Below, one piece after another: positions 35,978-44,722 of a DNA stretch of 64,000 bases. Location of the stretch: NCBI RefSeq assembly GCF_900167105.1, contig NZ_FUXE01000003.1:1-64000 (forward strand). The letters are read 5' to 3'. The translations under genes were made by a program, and so were the position numbers. Numbering within the stretch: position 1 is the stretch's first letter; each line of letters starts with the position of its first letter. The notes under the pieces were generated by a model that had not been told where the DNA came from, did not search any database, and saw only the letters and a program-made list of their open reading frames with translations. This DNA is from Porphyromonas circumdentaria (GTDB lineage Bacteria > Bacteroidota > Bacteroidia > Bacteroidales > Porphyromonadaceae).

Positions 35978-36565
35978 CGAGAGTTGTTGATGAATGCCAT
36001 TATGCACAGGGATTACGAAGGGAATGCACCTATTCAGTTTTATGAGTACGACGACCGCATCGAGATTCAAAACCCAGGCGGATTGTACGGCAAGGTCAGT
36101 CCCGATAATTTCCCCAATGTGAGTGATTATCGGAATCCCTTTATTGCCGAAGCAATGAAACTCTTGGGCTATGTAAACCGATTCAGCCGTGGAGTCTACC
36201 GAGTTCAGAAGGAGTTGGAAGAAAACGGTAACGGGCAAGCCTCTTTTGATTTTTCATTGATTACAGCTTTTCGAGTAGTTGAGAACGTCTCTCAAAAGTA
36301 TTTTGAAGAAGGCTTTGGAGGAGATACATCCAAGAAACATCCAAGAAAAGCCCAAGAAACTACCCAAGAAACTACCCAAGAAACTACCCAAGAAAGGATT
36401 TTAGCAGCTATTCAGGCAAAGCCTGAAATTACTCAAAAGGAGTTGGCTCAATCTATCGGTATTACTCTTGACGGAATTAAATATCATATTAAGAATATGA
36501 CCAAATTGGGAATCATCAAGCACGAAGGCTCTACAAAGGCTGGAAAGTGGGTAATAATCAAATAG
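35978..36565 (+). pseudogene. 3' remnant of an AlbA_2/RecG-C type ATP-binding regulator
   Basis: The frame opens without an ATG in the expected context; family similarity starts abruptly at 'RELLMNAIMHRDYEGN' (from 35978), which is normally in the middle of the protein. The rest follows the HATPase-like C-terminal half ('IEIQNPGGLYGKVSPDNF', 'YRNPFIAEAMKLLGYVNRF') and a winged-helix end ('ITQKELAQSIGITLDGIKYH'). The N-terminal AlbA_2 domain is missing, with the AAA-TOPRIM gene in its place, so this looks like a truncation by the cargo insertion. A short form starting at 35990 could still be made. It contains a 12-bp tandem repeat coding for ETTQ. Confidence 0.75.
36329..36395 (+). repeat. 12-bp tandem repeat inside the AlbA_2 remnant
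   Basis: CCCAAGAAACTA is repeated perfectly three times from 36351 with a fourth partial unit, and degenerate units lie upstream from 36329. It codes for ETTQ repeats. The repeat keeps the frame and could change length by slippage. Confidence 0.85.
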
Positions 36566-36568
36566 AAC

Positions 36569-37081
36569 GTGAAGAATGTGTTGTACATAACATTGAGCAG
36601 TCTTTTGTTGCTTGTATTGGTTATCGTGCTCATAGGAGCACTCCTTCCAAGAATCAGAACGGAGACAAAGCAGTGTATTTTGAATGCTCCTGTTGATGTC
36701 GTTTTTGCTATCGTGACCAACAATCAAGAATGGCATTACAGAAGTTCTTTGGATGATTTGGATATCATCCGTACCCAAGGGGGTATTGAAGAATGGGAAG
36801 AGACTGCCAATGGCGTAACTATCCGATTCAAGACACTTGAGAAGAGACCACACTCTTTCTACAGTTTTGAGATGGATAGTAAAATGTTTACAGGAGAATG
36901 GCAGGCAACATTCGGACCAATGGAAGGAGGTAAAACTCTATTCACTGCAACAGAAAAGATAGAATACAAGAATCTGTTCTATCGTTTGGTTGGGTATGCT
37001 TTTATGGACTTAAACAAGTTTATGACCACATACCAAGAAGAACTCACAGCTCGAATACAACTTGAAAAAGCAGAGCAATAA
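36569..37081 (+). CDS. SRPBCC-fold protein with a membrane anchor
   Basis: A 170-residue protein with one N-terminal membrane helix (residues 5-25, LYITLSSLLLLVLVIVLIGA), then an SRPBCC/START-like domain ('ILNAPVDVVFAIVTNNQEWHY' through 'TATEKIEYKNLFYRLVGYAF'). Such domains bind hydrophobic ligands, but the ligand cannot be guessed. It starts 3 nt after the AlbA_2 remnant and seems to be the last gene of the element, 25 nt before the likely attR region. Confidence 0.75.
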   Translation: MKNVLYITLSSLLLLVLVIVLIGALLPRIRTETKQCILNAPVDVVFAIVTNNQEWHYRSSLDDLDIIRTQGGIEEWEETANGVTIRFKTLEKRPHSFYSFEMDSKMFTGEWQATFGPMEGGKTLFTATEKIEYKNLFYRLVGYAFMDLNKFMTTYQEELTARIQLEKAEQ

Positions 37082-37105
37082 AGACAATATAACCGATTGT
37101 TTGTA

Positions 37106-37135
37106 ATCGATTTCAGCAATCATATTTGTACCATA
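37106..37135 (+). other. Likely attR of the integrated element
   Basis: It repeats the attL core TATTTGTACCATA (37123-37135), with ATCGATTTCAG at its left arm, similar to the left arm at 25101. The sequence to its right becomes ISAs1-type transposase sequence, which is outside the element. Confidence 0.55.
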
Positions 37136-37140
37136 CAATT

Positions 37141-37506
37141 ACAACCTACTGTAAATCAATATGGGTTTGTTTTGAAGAAGAAGCGTGAGATTAGTCGCTC
37201 AGACGGAGAAACACGCTTAGATAAGCGGTATTGTATCAGCAGTTTACCTTCTGAAGAGGGTCAGTTAATTGGACAATATATTCGAGGGTATTGGGGCTTG
37301 AGAGTCGGCTTCATTGGCATCTGGATGTAACCTTTAGGAAAGATGCTTGCCGAGCCCGCAAGGACTACTTTGCTACGAATTTAAACACGTTGAGAAAGTT
37401 TGCTTTAGCCATTGTATCTGGCCACAAAGACAAACTATCCTTGCGGAAGAGGTTGTTCAAAGCTGTTCTGAATATAGACTATCTCAAAAAGCTACTAAAG
37501 ATTTGA
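37141..37506 (+). pseudogene. ISAs1-family transposase remnant, frameshifted
   Basis: The first part reads 'RYCISSLPSEEGQLIGQYIRGYWG' and the second, one base out of frame, 'ESRLHWHLDVTFRKDACRARKD'. Together they match the C-terminal part of ISAs1-type DDE transposases (RYYISSL..., WG-E--LHW-LDV-F-ED--R-RK), with the frame changing near 37290. The N-terminal two thirds are absent. It is a decayed copy and not functional. The likely right end of the integrated element lies directly upstream, so the loss predates or accompanies insertion. Confidence 0.75.
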
Positions 37507-37547
37507 TGCGGTTGCCTTGGAGGTATAGCTTTTTCTCTAATAAATAG

Positions 37548-37602
37548 TACCTTTGTGCGGAGTTAACCTACTTGTCATCACACGAGTAGGTATTTCCTTT
37601 TT
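37548..37602 (+). promoter_or_regulatory. Promoter -7 box and leader hairpin upstream of lon
   Basis: TACCTTTG at 37548-37555 matches TAnnTTTG. CCTACTTGT (37567-37575) pairs with ACGAGTAGG (37582-37590), followed by TATTTCCTTTTT. The hairpin is either the terminator of the transposase relic or an early terminator in the lon leader. The lon start is a further 150 nt downstream. Confidence 0.45.
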
Positions 37603-37753
37603 GTCACACTGATGTAATCTATATTGTTAGTTACTGAACCTTTTTAGGGCGTAAGTGTTTGCACTAAGAGGAAATACAATGAAAAGGTTGAGTGCTTTTT
37701 GAAAATTATTTTGCAAGGAAGCACCCTCTCAATATAAAGAGACAAAATATAAG

Positions 37754-40234
37754 ATGAGCAACAGTAAAAATAACTTATGGTCAAACTACTTTGATCTTTC
37801 TGCTAATATAACAGTACCATTTCCTTTACCTTCGGTTATTGTTAATGAGTACGTGGAAAATACCAATATCCCCGATGCTTTAGAACAAAAATTGCCGTTA
37901 TTATTGCTTAGGGATAAGGTTACTTTTCCAAAGGTTGCTCTTCCAATGGACTTCACTACGACTGAAGAGAAAGCATTACTTAAAAGGGTACAAGATGATG
38001 GAGCCTATTTTGTGGCAATCTATTCTCCGTCCAATTTGGAGGGAGGAGCCCTTACTAAATATCTGGAGGGGAGGATGGCGGTACTATGTCAAGTAGCAAG
38101 AGTTATCTCTGTAGAGGAGGATTTGTCTTCTGCTCTTGTGATTGGGGTATTGCGTGTAGCTATTTCTAAAGTTTCCATGGATGGTATTTATCCCGAGGTG
38201 ACTGTTGTGCCTCGTGAGGAAAAAATGGGAATAAAGAGACGAGAGAAAGATGCTTCCGCCGAATCGGTACTCAAACTTGCAGAGGTAAAAGAACTACTCG
38301 TAAAGAATCTGTCAAGACGCTACGATCGAGTACCCAGTGAGGTGTTTTCTTCTATAAAGAGTTGCGAAGATCCCTACTATATAACCAATTTTGCCGCAGT
38401 ATGTTGTGCTCTTAAAACTCCCCTGCAGCAAAAGCTCTTGGAGGTTAACACCCTTTCGGAAAGAATGACAGAGGTGCTGAGCTATCTCTACCAAGAGCAA
38501 GAGCTAATTGCCATGAGAGAAGAGATTCGTTCTCAGGCCAGAGAGGATATGGACAAGCAGCAGAAGGAGTATTTTTTGCAGCAACAAATACGGGTTATGC
38601 AAGAGGAACTTGGTGGAGGGGGGATGGAGCTCCCCAGTGATGAGTTGCGAGAAAAAGCTCTTCACAAAGAGTGGCCAGTGTCTGTTGCAGAGACTTTTAG
38701 TAAAGAGCTGAGACGCTTGGACAATTTGAATCCTCATAGTCCAGACTTTGCAGTACAGTTTCAATATTTGGAAACCTTGTTAGAACTTCCTTGGTCAGTT
38801 TACTCTAAGGATAACTTCAGCCTTTCCCATGCAGAAAAGGTTTTGAACAAAGATCATTTCGGACTTGACAAGGTCAAAGATCGTATTTTGGAGCATATGG
38901 CTGTAATACGTCTCCGTCGTGACATGAAGTCTCCCATACTCTGTTTATGGGGTCCTCCTGGGGTGGGAAAAACCTCTTTGGGTAAAAGTATTGCGGATAG
39001 TTTGGGTAGAAAATATATTCGCATATCCTTAGGAGGATTGCATGACGAAGCCGAAATTAGAGGGCATAGACGTACCTATATTGGAGCTATGCCTGGTCGC
39101 ATTATTCAGGCGATAAAGAAAGCAGGAACATCTAACCCTGTAATCGTATTGGATGAGATAGACAAAATAGATTCAACTCACAAAGGGGATCCTTCTGCAG
39201 CTCTACTGGAGGTCTTGGATCCAGAGCAAAACAAGAGTTTTCACGACAACTATATAGATATTGATTACGATTTGAGCAACGTGATGTTTGTTGCGACAGC
39301 CAACTCTCTAAGCACAATATCTCGTCCTCTTTTGGATCGTATGGAGTTAATTCCCGTAAATGGGTACATAACAGAGGAGAAGTTGGAAATAGCTCGTCGT
39401 CATTTGGTGCCTAAACAATTAAAAGAGCACGGTATAGACCAAGATTGTTACACATTAAAGATTCCTAAGTCTGTGATGGAAATCATAATAGAGTCTTATA
39501 CTCGAGAGAGCGGTGTACGTGGTTTAGAAAAACAGATTGCTCGTATAATGAGAAAGTTTGCTCGTCGTATAGGCGACAGTACGTCTTACTCGGAGACTTT
39601 GAAACCATCTGATTTGAAGGAATATCTGGGAGTGCCCACCTATACTCGAGATCTTTATCAGGGGAATGATTATTATGGTGTGGTTACGGGACTTGCCTGG
39701 ACTAGTGTAGGAGGAGAAATCTTATTTATAGAGTCCAGTTTACACAAAGGAAAAGATTGTAAACTAACTCTAACGGGTAACTTAGGGGATGTAATGAAAG
39801 AGTCGGCAACCATAGCCTTGAACTATATCAAGGCACATGCCGAAGAATTGGGGATACAACCTGAAAAGTTGACAGACTACGATATGCATTTACATGTTCC
39901 AGAAGGAGCTATCCCCAAGGACGGGCCATCGGCTGGTATTACTATGCTAACTTCTTTTGTTTCCTCCCTTACGAAGCGTAAGGTTAAATTGAGCATTGCC
40001 ATGACAGGAGAAATAACCCTCAGAGGAAAAGTGCTTCCTGTTGGAGGAATTAAGGAGAAGATATTAGCAGCTAAACGCTCGAAGATAACAGATATTATCC
40101 TTTCCGAGGAAAACAAAAAAGACGTTGAAGATATCAACAAACTATACACCAAAGGTCTTACATTCCACTATGTAAAGGATGTTAGTGAAGTACTTAATTT
40201 GGCTCTTTTACCTCGAGAAGAGGCTTCTAAGTAG
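37754..40234 (+). CDS. lon: ATP-dependent protease Lon
   Basis: Lon degrades damaged and regulatory proteins. The 826-residue protein has the N-terminal LON substrate-binding domain (from 'LPLLLLRDKVTFPKVALPM'), the AAA+ domain with Walker A GPPGVGKT, and the C-terminal peptidase domain with the catalytic Ser in 'PKDGPSAGITM' and Lys in 'LPVGGIKEKILAAKR'. All catalytic features are intact. It is close to DUF1599 downstream on the same strand (39 nt). Cytosolic. Confidence 0.97.
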   Translation: MSNSKNNLWSNYFDLSANITVPFPLPSVIVNEYVENTNIPDALEQKLPLLLLRDKVTFPKVALPMDFTTTEEKALLKRVQDDGAYFVAIYSPSNLEGGALTKYLEGRMAVLCQVARVISVEEDLSSALVIGVLRVAISKVSMDGIYPEVTVVPREEKMGIKRREKDASAESVLKLAEVKELLVKNLSRRYDRVPSEVFSSIKSCEDPYYITNFAAVCCALKTPLQQKLLEVNTLSERMTEVLSYLYQEQELIAMREEIRSQAREDMDKQQKEYFLQQQIRVMQEELGGGGMELPSDELREKALHKEWPVSVAETFSKELRRLDNLNPHSPDFAVQFQYLETLLELPWSVYSKDNFSLSHAEKVLNKDHFGLDKVKDRILEHMAVIRLRRDMKSPILCLWGPPGVGKTSLGKSIADSLGRKYIRISLGGLHDEAEIRGHRRTYIGAMPGRIIQAIKKAGTSNPVIVLDEIDKIDSTHKGDPSAALLEVLDPEQNKSFHDNYIDIDYDLSNVMFVATANSLSTISRPLLDRMELIPVNGYITEEKLEIARRHLVPKQLKEHGIDQDCYTLKIPKSVMEIIIESYTRESGVRGLEKQIARIMRKFARRIGDSTSYSETLKPSDLKEYLGVPTYTRDLYQGNDYYGVVTGLAWTSVGGEILFIESSLHKGKDCKLTLTGNLGDVMKESATIALNYIKAHAEELGIQPEKLTDYDMHLHVPEGAIPKDGPSAGITMLTSFVSSLTKRKVKLSIAMTGEITLRGKVLPVGGIKEKILAAKRSKITDIILSEENKKDVEDINKLYTKGLTFHYVKDVSEVLNLALLPREEASK

Positions 40235-40273
40235 TAGAGAATCATAGATAAACCAATATTCTGAAGGGTACTT

Positions 40274-40822
40274 ATGGAATACGATAAAGAGTTGACCACC
40301 ATGCAGTATAAAGAAGTGGTCAAAGAGTGTCGCACTTTGTTTGAGATGAAACTGGCAGATTATGGAGCTGCATGGCGTATTTTACGTCCCGAGTCCTTAA
40401 CAGACCAAATATACATTAAGGCTATGCGCATTCGCAATTTGGAAACAAAGGGCAATTCTCGTATTCAGGAGGGGATACAATCTGAATTCATAGGCATTGT
40501 AAACTATGCCATTATAGGTCAGATACAACTTGCTTTAGGCTTTTCTGATGTAGTAGATCTTTCTGTAGAGCAGGCATTAGAACATTATGATGCCATGGCC
40601 GAGAGGACTTTTAACCTCATGATGGATAAAAATCATGACTATGACGAAGTTTGGAGGGGGATGCGCATATCTTCTTTTACAGATCTAATCCTAACCAAGG
40701 TATTGCGAACTAAAAATATAGAAAGTCAGAAAGGAGCTACGATTGTTTCAGAAGGCATAGAGGCCAATTATATGGATATGGTAAATTATGCTATCTTCGC
40801 ACTCATAAGACTTTCGGAATGA
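40274..40822 (+). CDS. DUF1599 domain protein
   Basis: A 182-residue Bacteroidetes protein with two DUF1599 repeats: 'LFEMKLADYGAAWRILRPESLTDQIYIKAMRIRNLE' region and 'LMMDKNHDYDEVWRGMRISSFTDLILTKVLRTKNIE' region. Each has conserved D-Y and R pairs and a following amphipathic helix. Function is unknown. The stop overlaps the next start by four bases (ATGA), so translation is coupled to the BT_3928-type gene, as in other Bacteroidales. Confidence 0.87.
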   Translation: MEYDKELTTMQYKEVVKECRTLFEMKLADYGAAWRILRPESLTDQIYIKAMRIRNLETKGNSRIQEGIQSEFIGIVNYAIIGQIQLALGFSDVVDLSVEQALEHYDAMAERTFNLMMDKNHDYDEVWRGMRISSFTDLILTKVLRTKNIESQKGATIVSEGIEANYMDMVNYAIFALIRLSE

Positions 40823-42105
40823 AACCTTCTTTTCGCGGATTTTTAGTAGAGAGTTCTCGATTTATTCTTTCTACTGTCTTCCTGTTTTCTGGAGGAATAA
40901 AAGCTATAGATCCTGTTGGGGCAGGGTTAAAAATGGCGGAGTATTTACATACTTTCCAAATGCCTGTAGACAGTTTTTGGTCTATGATTTTGGGGATCTC
41001 CATGGCGGCTTTTGAGTTTTCTATAGGAGCTCTTCTACTGATGGGGATTTGGCGTAAGTGGACAGCGTGGATAACGTTTGTTACTATGCTCTTTATGACC
41101 TCTTTGACTCTTTATTTGGCTCTTTACAATTCTATTTCAGATTGCGGTTGCTTTGGCGAGGCTGTTAAGTTAACCAATTGGGAGTCTTTTTATAAAAACA
41201 TATTCCTTATACTTCTTTCCTATAACTTTTTGGCAAATGGGAGAAAGGTCGTTTCTGCTTTCTCCTGCTCACAAGGGGTAGTAGCTTTCGTCGTCGCTAT
41301 TGGTGGCTTTTTGTTTTTTGCTTACATGAATTATCGCCACTTGCCTATGTTGGACTTCCGCCCTTACAAAGTTGGGAGTTCACTTGCGGAACTGATTTTG
41401 ACTCCAGATGGAGCTCCCAGTGATGAGTACACATATGAGTTTGTGTATGAACGTAATGGGGAGAGGAGAAGCTTTGATATGGATAACTTACCCGATGAAA
41501 CTTGGACCTACGTAGATCGCTATGAGAAATTGGTTTCAAAAGGATATACCCCCCCTATTACAGATTTCTCTCTCTTTGTAGGCTCTTCGGATGTTACAGA
41601 GGAGATTATTGAAACTCCAGGTATGATGATTTGGATTTTGACACCCAATTGGGAAGAGGTTAGTAAATCCTTAGCCCCGACATTGAATACCCTTTACTCC
41701 GTTGCCCAAAGCCAAGGAATACTCTTATACGGCATATCAAGTTCTACTAAATCGGAAGAGGGGAGATGGCGTAATAGTACAGGAACAGAGTACCCCTTGC
41801 TTTTTTTAGATGCAACAACGGTAAAAACTATTGCAAGAGCTGTACCCTCTGTCCTTTTTATCAAGGATGGGGTTATCATAGCGAAAATGAATGCAAGAGA
41901 TTTGGAGCGTAGAGAAGAACCATTAAGAGAGCAAGTTGATAACATTTATACACTGGGAGAGCGTCGAGAGCCCTATTTACTACGTCTTCTCCCTCTTTTT
42001 GTTTGGTTTATATACACAATTGTTTCTTTGATTTTGTCTACAAAGAAACCCTATCTACCATCCAGTATTAATAATCAACGACAAATGAACTTAGACGAGA
42101 TATAG
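40819..42105 (+). CDS. BT_3928-family DoxX/MauE-like membrane protein
   Basis: A 428-residue protein. The first 160 residues form four membrane helices of the DoxX/MauE type with '[19 protein letters not shown]' and '[22 protein letters not shown]', the latter containing the Cys-Gly-Cys pair of MauE proteins. The C-terminal 270 residues look thioredoxin-like but without a CxxC pair, ending in one more membrane helix. It matches the BT_3928 family of Bacteroidetes, of unknown exact role, possibly in redox or respiratory assembly. Conserved neighbours: DUF1599 before and tpiA after. Confidence 0.82.
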   Translation: MKPSFRGFLVESSRFILSTVFLFSGGIKAIDPVGAGLKMAEYLHTFQMPVDSFWSMILGISMAAFEFSIGALLLMGIWRKWTAWITFVTMLFMTSLTLYLALYNSISDCGCFGEAVKLTNWESFYKNIFLILLSYNFLANGRKVVSAFSCSQGVVAFVVAIGGFLFFAYMNYRHLPMLDFRPYKVGSSLAELILTPDGAPSDEYTYEFVYERNGERRSFDMDNLPDETWTYVDRYEKLVSKGYTPPITDFSLFVGSSDVTEEIIETPGMMIWILTPNWEEVSKSLAPTLNTLYSVAQSQGILLYGISSSTKSEEGRWRNSTGTEYPLLFLDATTVKTIARAVPSVLFIKDGVIIAKMNARDLERREEPLREQVDNIYTLGERREPYLLRLLPLFVWFIYTIVSLILSTKKPYLPSSINNQRQMNLDEI

Positions 42106-42112
42106 AACTACT

Positions 42113-42874
42113 ATGAGAACAAAAATTGTTGCAGGTAACTGGAAGATGAATAAAACCCTTGCCGAGGGAGTTGCTTTATGTAAGGAATTACAAGAGGCTT
42201 TAAAAGACAAAAAAACTCTCTGCAAAGTGATTGTAGCTCCTCCTTTTTTACATTTAGCTTCTGTAGCATCAGTGTTGGATAAAGGAATCATTGCTCTTAG
42301 TGCTCAGAATTGTGCCGATCAAGAGAGTGGAGCATATACGGGAGAGGTTTCGGCAGCGATGTTGTCTTCGGCTGGAGTTAGCCACGTTATTATAGGACAC
42401 TCTGAGCGCAGAGCTTATTATCATGAAGATGGAGCAATGTTAGCTCGAAAGGTAAAAGTGGCTTTAGGTCATGGCTTAACCCCCATATTTTGTGTAGGAG
42501 AACTCTTGGAAGATAGAGATAAAGAGCAGCATTTTTCTGTTGTAGAGAAACAATTAAATGAATCAGTACTATCTCTTTCTTCAGAAGAGTTTAGTCGTGT
42601 TATTATTGCTTATGAACCCGTTTGGGCCATTGGAACGGGCAGAACAGCTACTCCTCAGCAGGCACAAGATATGCATGCTCATATTCGTAAAACTATATCC
42701 AACAAGTATGGTACAGAAATTGCCAATAACTGCTCAATTCTTTATGGAGGTAGTTGCAATGCTTCGAATGCAAAAGAACTTTTTGCTAATCCTGATGTGG
42801 ATGGAGGTTTGATTGGAGGTGCTTCTTTAGAAGTGGCCAAGTTCTTGCCTATCATTGAGGCTTTCGAAGGGTAA
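42113..42874 (+). CDS. tpiA: Triose-phosphate isomerase
   Basis: Interconverts dihydroxyacetone phosphate and glyceraldehyde 3-phosphate in glycolysis. The 253-residue TIM barrel has 'GNWKMNKT' (Asn and Lys of the active site), 'IIGHSERR' (catalytic His) and '[11 protein letters not shown]' (catalytic Glu), plus 'GGLIGGASL' at the phosphate site. Full length. Seven nt after the BT_3928 gene and before the SPOR-domain gene. Confidence 0.98.
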   Translation: MRTKIVAGNWKMNKTLAEGVALCKELQEALKDKKTLCKVIVAPPFLHLASVASVLDKGIIALSAQNCADQESGAYTGEVSAAMLSSAGVSHVIIGHSERRAYYHEDGAMLARKVKVALGHGLTPIFCVGELLEDRDKEQHFSVVEKQLNESVLSLSSEEFSRVIIAYEPVWAIGTGRTATPQQAQDMHAHIRKTISNKYGTEIANNCSILYGGSCNASNAKELFANPDVDGGLIGGASLEVAKFLPIIEAFEG

Positions 42875-42960
42875 TTTCTCATCTCTCTTTTGTGCATCTC
42901 TCTTTGATATAACCACCAAGAGTAGCTTCCCATAAATATACTTTTAATACATACTATTCC

Positions 42961-43476
42961 ATGAAACGTAGTCTGTTATACTGTAGCTTATTAACTCTCT
43001 GTTTGGCGATAGTTGCTATGAAGCCCGTTTTTGCCCAGCAGGAGGCTAATCTACACTCCAAGTCTTCCAATAATATTTTTGAAGTACTGGCTCTTTCTGA
43101 GGATGGCTTGGGAACGGTGATTGTGCATCAGCCCGAGGTGATTAGACGTCAGGTGGCCCGTCCCTCTCAAAAAAGAACTCTTTTGGAAGATGGAGAATTT
43201 ACAGCTACGATTGTTCAGGGCTTTCGCATTCAGGTGTTTAATGGTAATTTGCCTTCTTCCAAACAGGAAGCTTATCACCGAGCACAGATTGTGAATAAAA
43301 ACTTTCCCGATATTACTTGTTATGTTAGTTACAAGGCTCCTTTTTGGCGTTTGTTAGTTGGGGATTTCCGTACACATGAAGAGGCACAAACAGCACTGCA
43401 GGAGATGAAACGTTTACTTCCGCAAGTAGCGGGAGAATTATATATTGTTCGAGATAAAATACGTGCTTTATACTAA
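42961..43476 (+). CDS. SPOR-domain envelope protein
   Basis: A 171-residue exported protein. The signal peptide spans about residues 1-25 (ending ...KPVFAQQ). The C-terminal SPOR domain runs from 'FRIQVFNGNLPSSKQEAYHRA' to 'FWRLLVGDFRTHEEAQTAL', which binds septal peptidoglycan in other bacteria, so it may act in division. The gene ends immediately before folE with no spacer. Confidence 0.87.
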   Translation: MKRSLLYCSLLTLCLAIVAMKPVFAQQEANLHSKSSNNIFEVLALSEDGLGTVIVHQPEVIRRQVARPSQKRTLLEDGEFTATIVQGFRIQVFNGNLPSSKQEAYHRAQIVNKNFPDITCYVSYKAPFWRLLVGDFRTHEEAQTALQEMKRLLPQVAGELYIVRDKIRALY

Positions 43477-44079
43477 ATGAATAAGCAATCAACCTTTGAC
43501 CCTCAACTCTCTCCCGAAGAAATGAGAGAGATGATTGATTTAAACCGTCGTATCATAGAAATATTAGGCGAAGACCCCAATAGAGAGGGGCTTATAAAGA
43601 CTCCCGAGCGAGTAACTAAGTCTCTTCGCTTTCTTACCAAAGGCTACAGAGAAGATCCCGAGGAAATACTACGCTCGGCGATGTTTCGCGAAGAGTACCG
43701 CCAGATGGTTATTGTTAAGGATATAGATTTCTTCTCTCTTTGCGAACACCATATGTTGCCCTTCTTCGGCAAGGCTCATATCGGTTATATTCCGAATAAA
43801 TACGTTACGGGATTGAGTAAAATTCCGAGAGTGGTCGATGTCTTTGCTCGCAGACTACAAGTACAAGAGCGACTTACTACGCAGATAAAGGATTGTATCC
43901 AACAGACTCTTAATCCCTTGGGAACTATTGTAGTTATAGAAGCACAGCATATGTGTATGCAGATGAGAGGAGTTGAAAAGCAGAACTCTCTTACCACAAC
44001 GAGTGATTTTACGGGGGCTTTTGAGGAAGCATCTACCCGAGAAGAGTTCATGAATCTCATCGGTATCCGTCGTTATTAA
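43477..44079 (+). CDS. folE: GTP cyclohydrolase I
   Basis: FolE opens the folate pathway, converting GTP to dihydroneopterin triphosphate. The 200-residue protein has the zinc-binding '[18 protein letters not shown]' block (Cys and His ligands), '[23 protein letters not shown]' region and '[13 protein letters not shown]' (second Cys). Complete. It starts right after the SPOR-domain stop, in the conserved DUF1599-BT_3928-tpiA-SPOR-folE order. Confidence 0.97.
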   Translation: MNKQSTFDPQLSPEEMREMIDLNRRIIEILGEDPNREGLIKTPERVTKSLRFLTKGYREDPEEILRSAMFREEYRQMVIVKDIDFFSLCEHHMLPFFGKAHIGYIPNKYVTGLSKIPRVVDVFARRLQVQERLTTQIKDCIQQTLNPLGTIVVIEAQHMCMQMRGVEKQNSLTTTSDFTGAFEEASTREEFMNLIGIRRY

Positions 44080-44101
44080 CCTCTCTATAAATAAGTTCTG
44101 T

Positions 44102-44617
44102 ATGACTTATCGTCTGATTTTACTCTCTCCCGAGAAAGAAGATTTTGAATGCGTTCTTGATATTGACGCAAATGCTACGCTTGAAGATCTGCACTTTGCG
44201 ATATTAAAACTCTTGGACTATCCCCAAGATTTGTTTACCTCTTTTATGCACTCCGACGCCTGCTTCAATGTGCAGGATGAGATTACTTTAGAGGAAGCTC
44301 GTGAGAGCCAAATAACAGTAGCTACCGCCTTTGAGAATGAAGAGAGAGACTTCCTGTATGTTTTTGACACGTTATTGGAGCGTTGTTTTTACGTAAAGGT
44401 GGTCGAAAAGAATCAATCTTCGATAGATGGCTATCAATTGGTACGAAAGAAAGGAGAAGCTCCTAAACCTCAGTTGAGCAATGAAGAGATCGAAAACTTC
44501 CTTCTTGAAGAGAACACACCCTTTGAGATGAATGAAGATTCCTTCCTTTTGGACGATGATTTTGACGAAGAGATGGAGTATCCCTCTTTTGAAGAAGAGG
44601 ATGGATTTGATTACTAA
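44102..44617 (+). CDS. pRiA4b ORF-3-like acidic protein
   Basis: A 171-residue protein related to the plasmid pRiA4b ORF-3 family, of unknown function. Family residues: 'LEDLHFAILKLLDYPQDLFTSF' (normally L-xLH-xIQ), 'ITVATAFENEERDFLYVFD' with the aspartate-rich turn. The C-terminal 40 residues are strongly acidic ('FLLDDDFDEEMEYPSFEEED'). It lies 22 nt after folE and is likely co-transcribed. No signal peptide. Confidence 0.75.
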   Translation: MTYRLILLSPEKEDFECVLDIDANATLEDLHFAILKLLDYPQDLFTSFMHSDACFNVQDEITLEEARESQITVATAFENEERDFLYVFDTLLERCFYVKVVEKNQSSIDGYQLVRKKGEAPKPQLSNEEIENFLLEENTPFEMNEDSFLLDDDFDEEMEYPSFEEEDGFDY

Positions 44618-44722
44618 ACTCTCTTTTTCTAATTACTAAAATCAAAGAAGTTATTTCTCTGCTGTTTCCTCGTAGGAATAGAGAGATTTAGCTTCTTTTT
44701 TATATACTAATTTTTTCATAGT

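Noticed and set aside
36569-37081. SRPBCC protein as a partner of the AAA-TOPRIM gene
   Set aside because: It is separated by the remnant gene, has a membrane anchor and a generic ligand-binding fold; nothing links the two apart from proximity.
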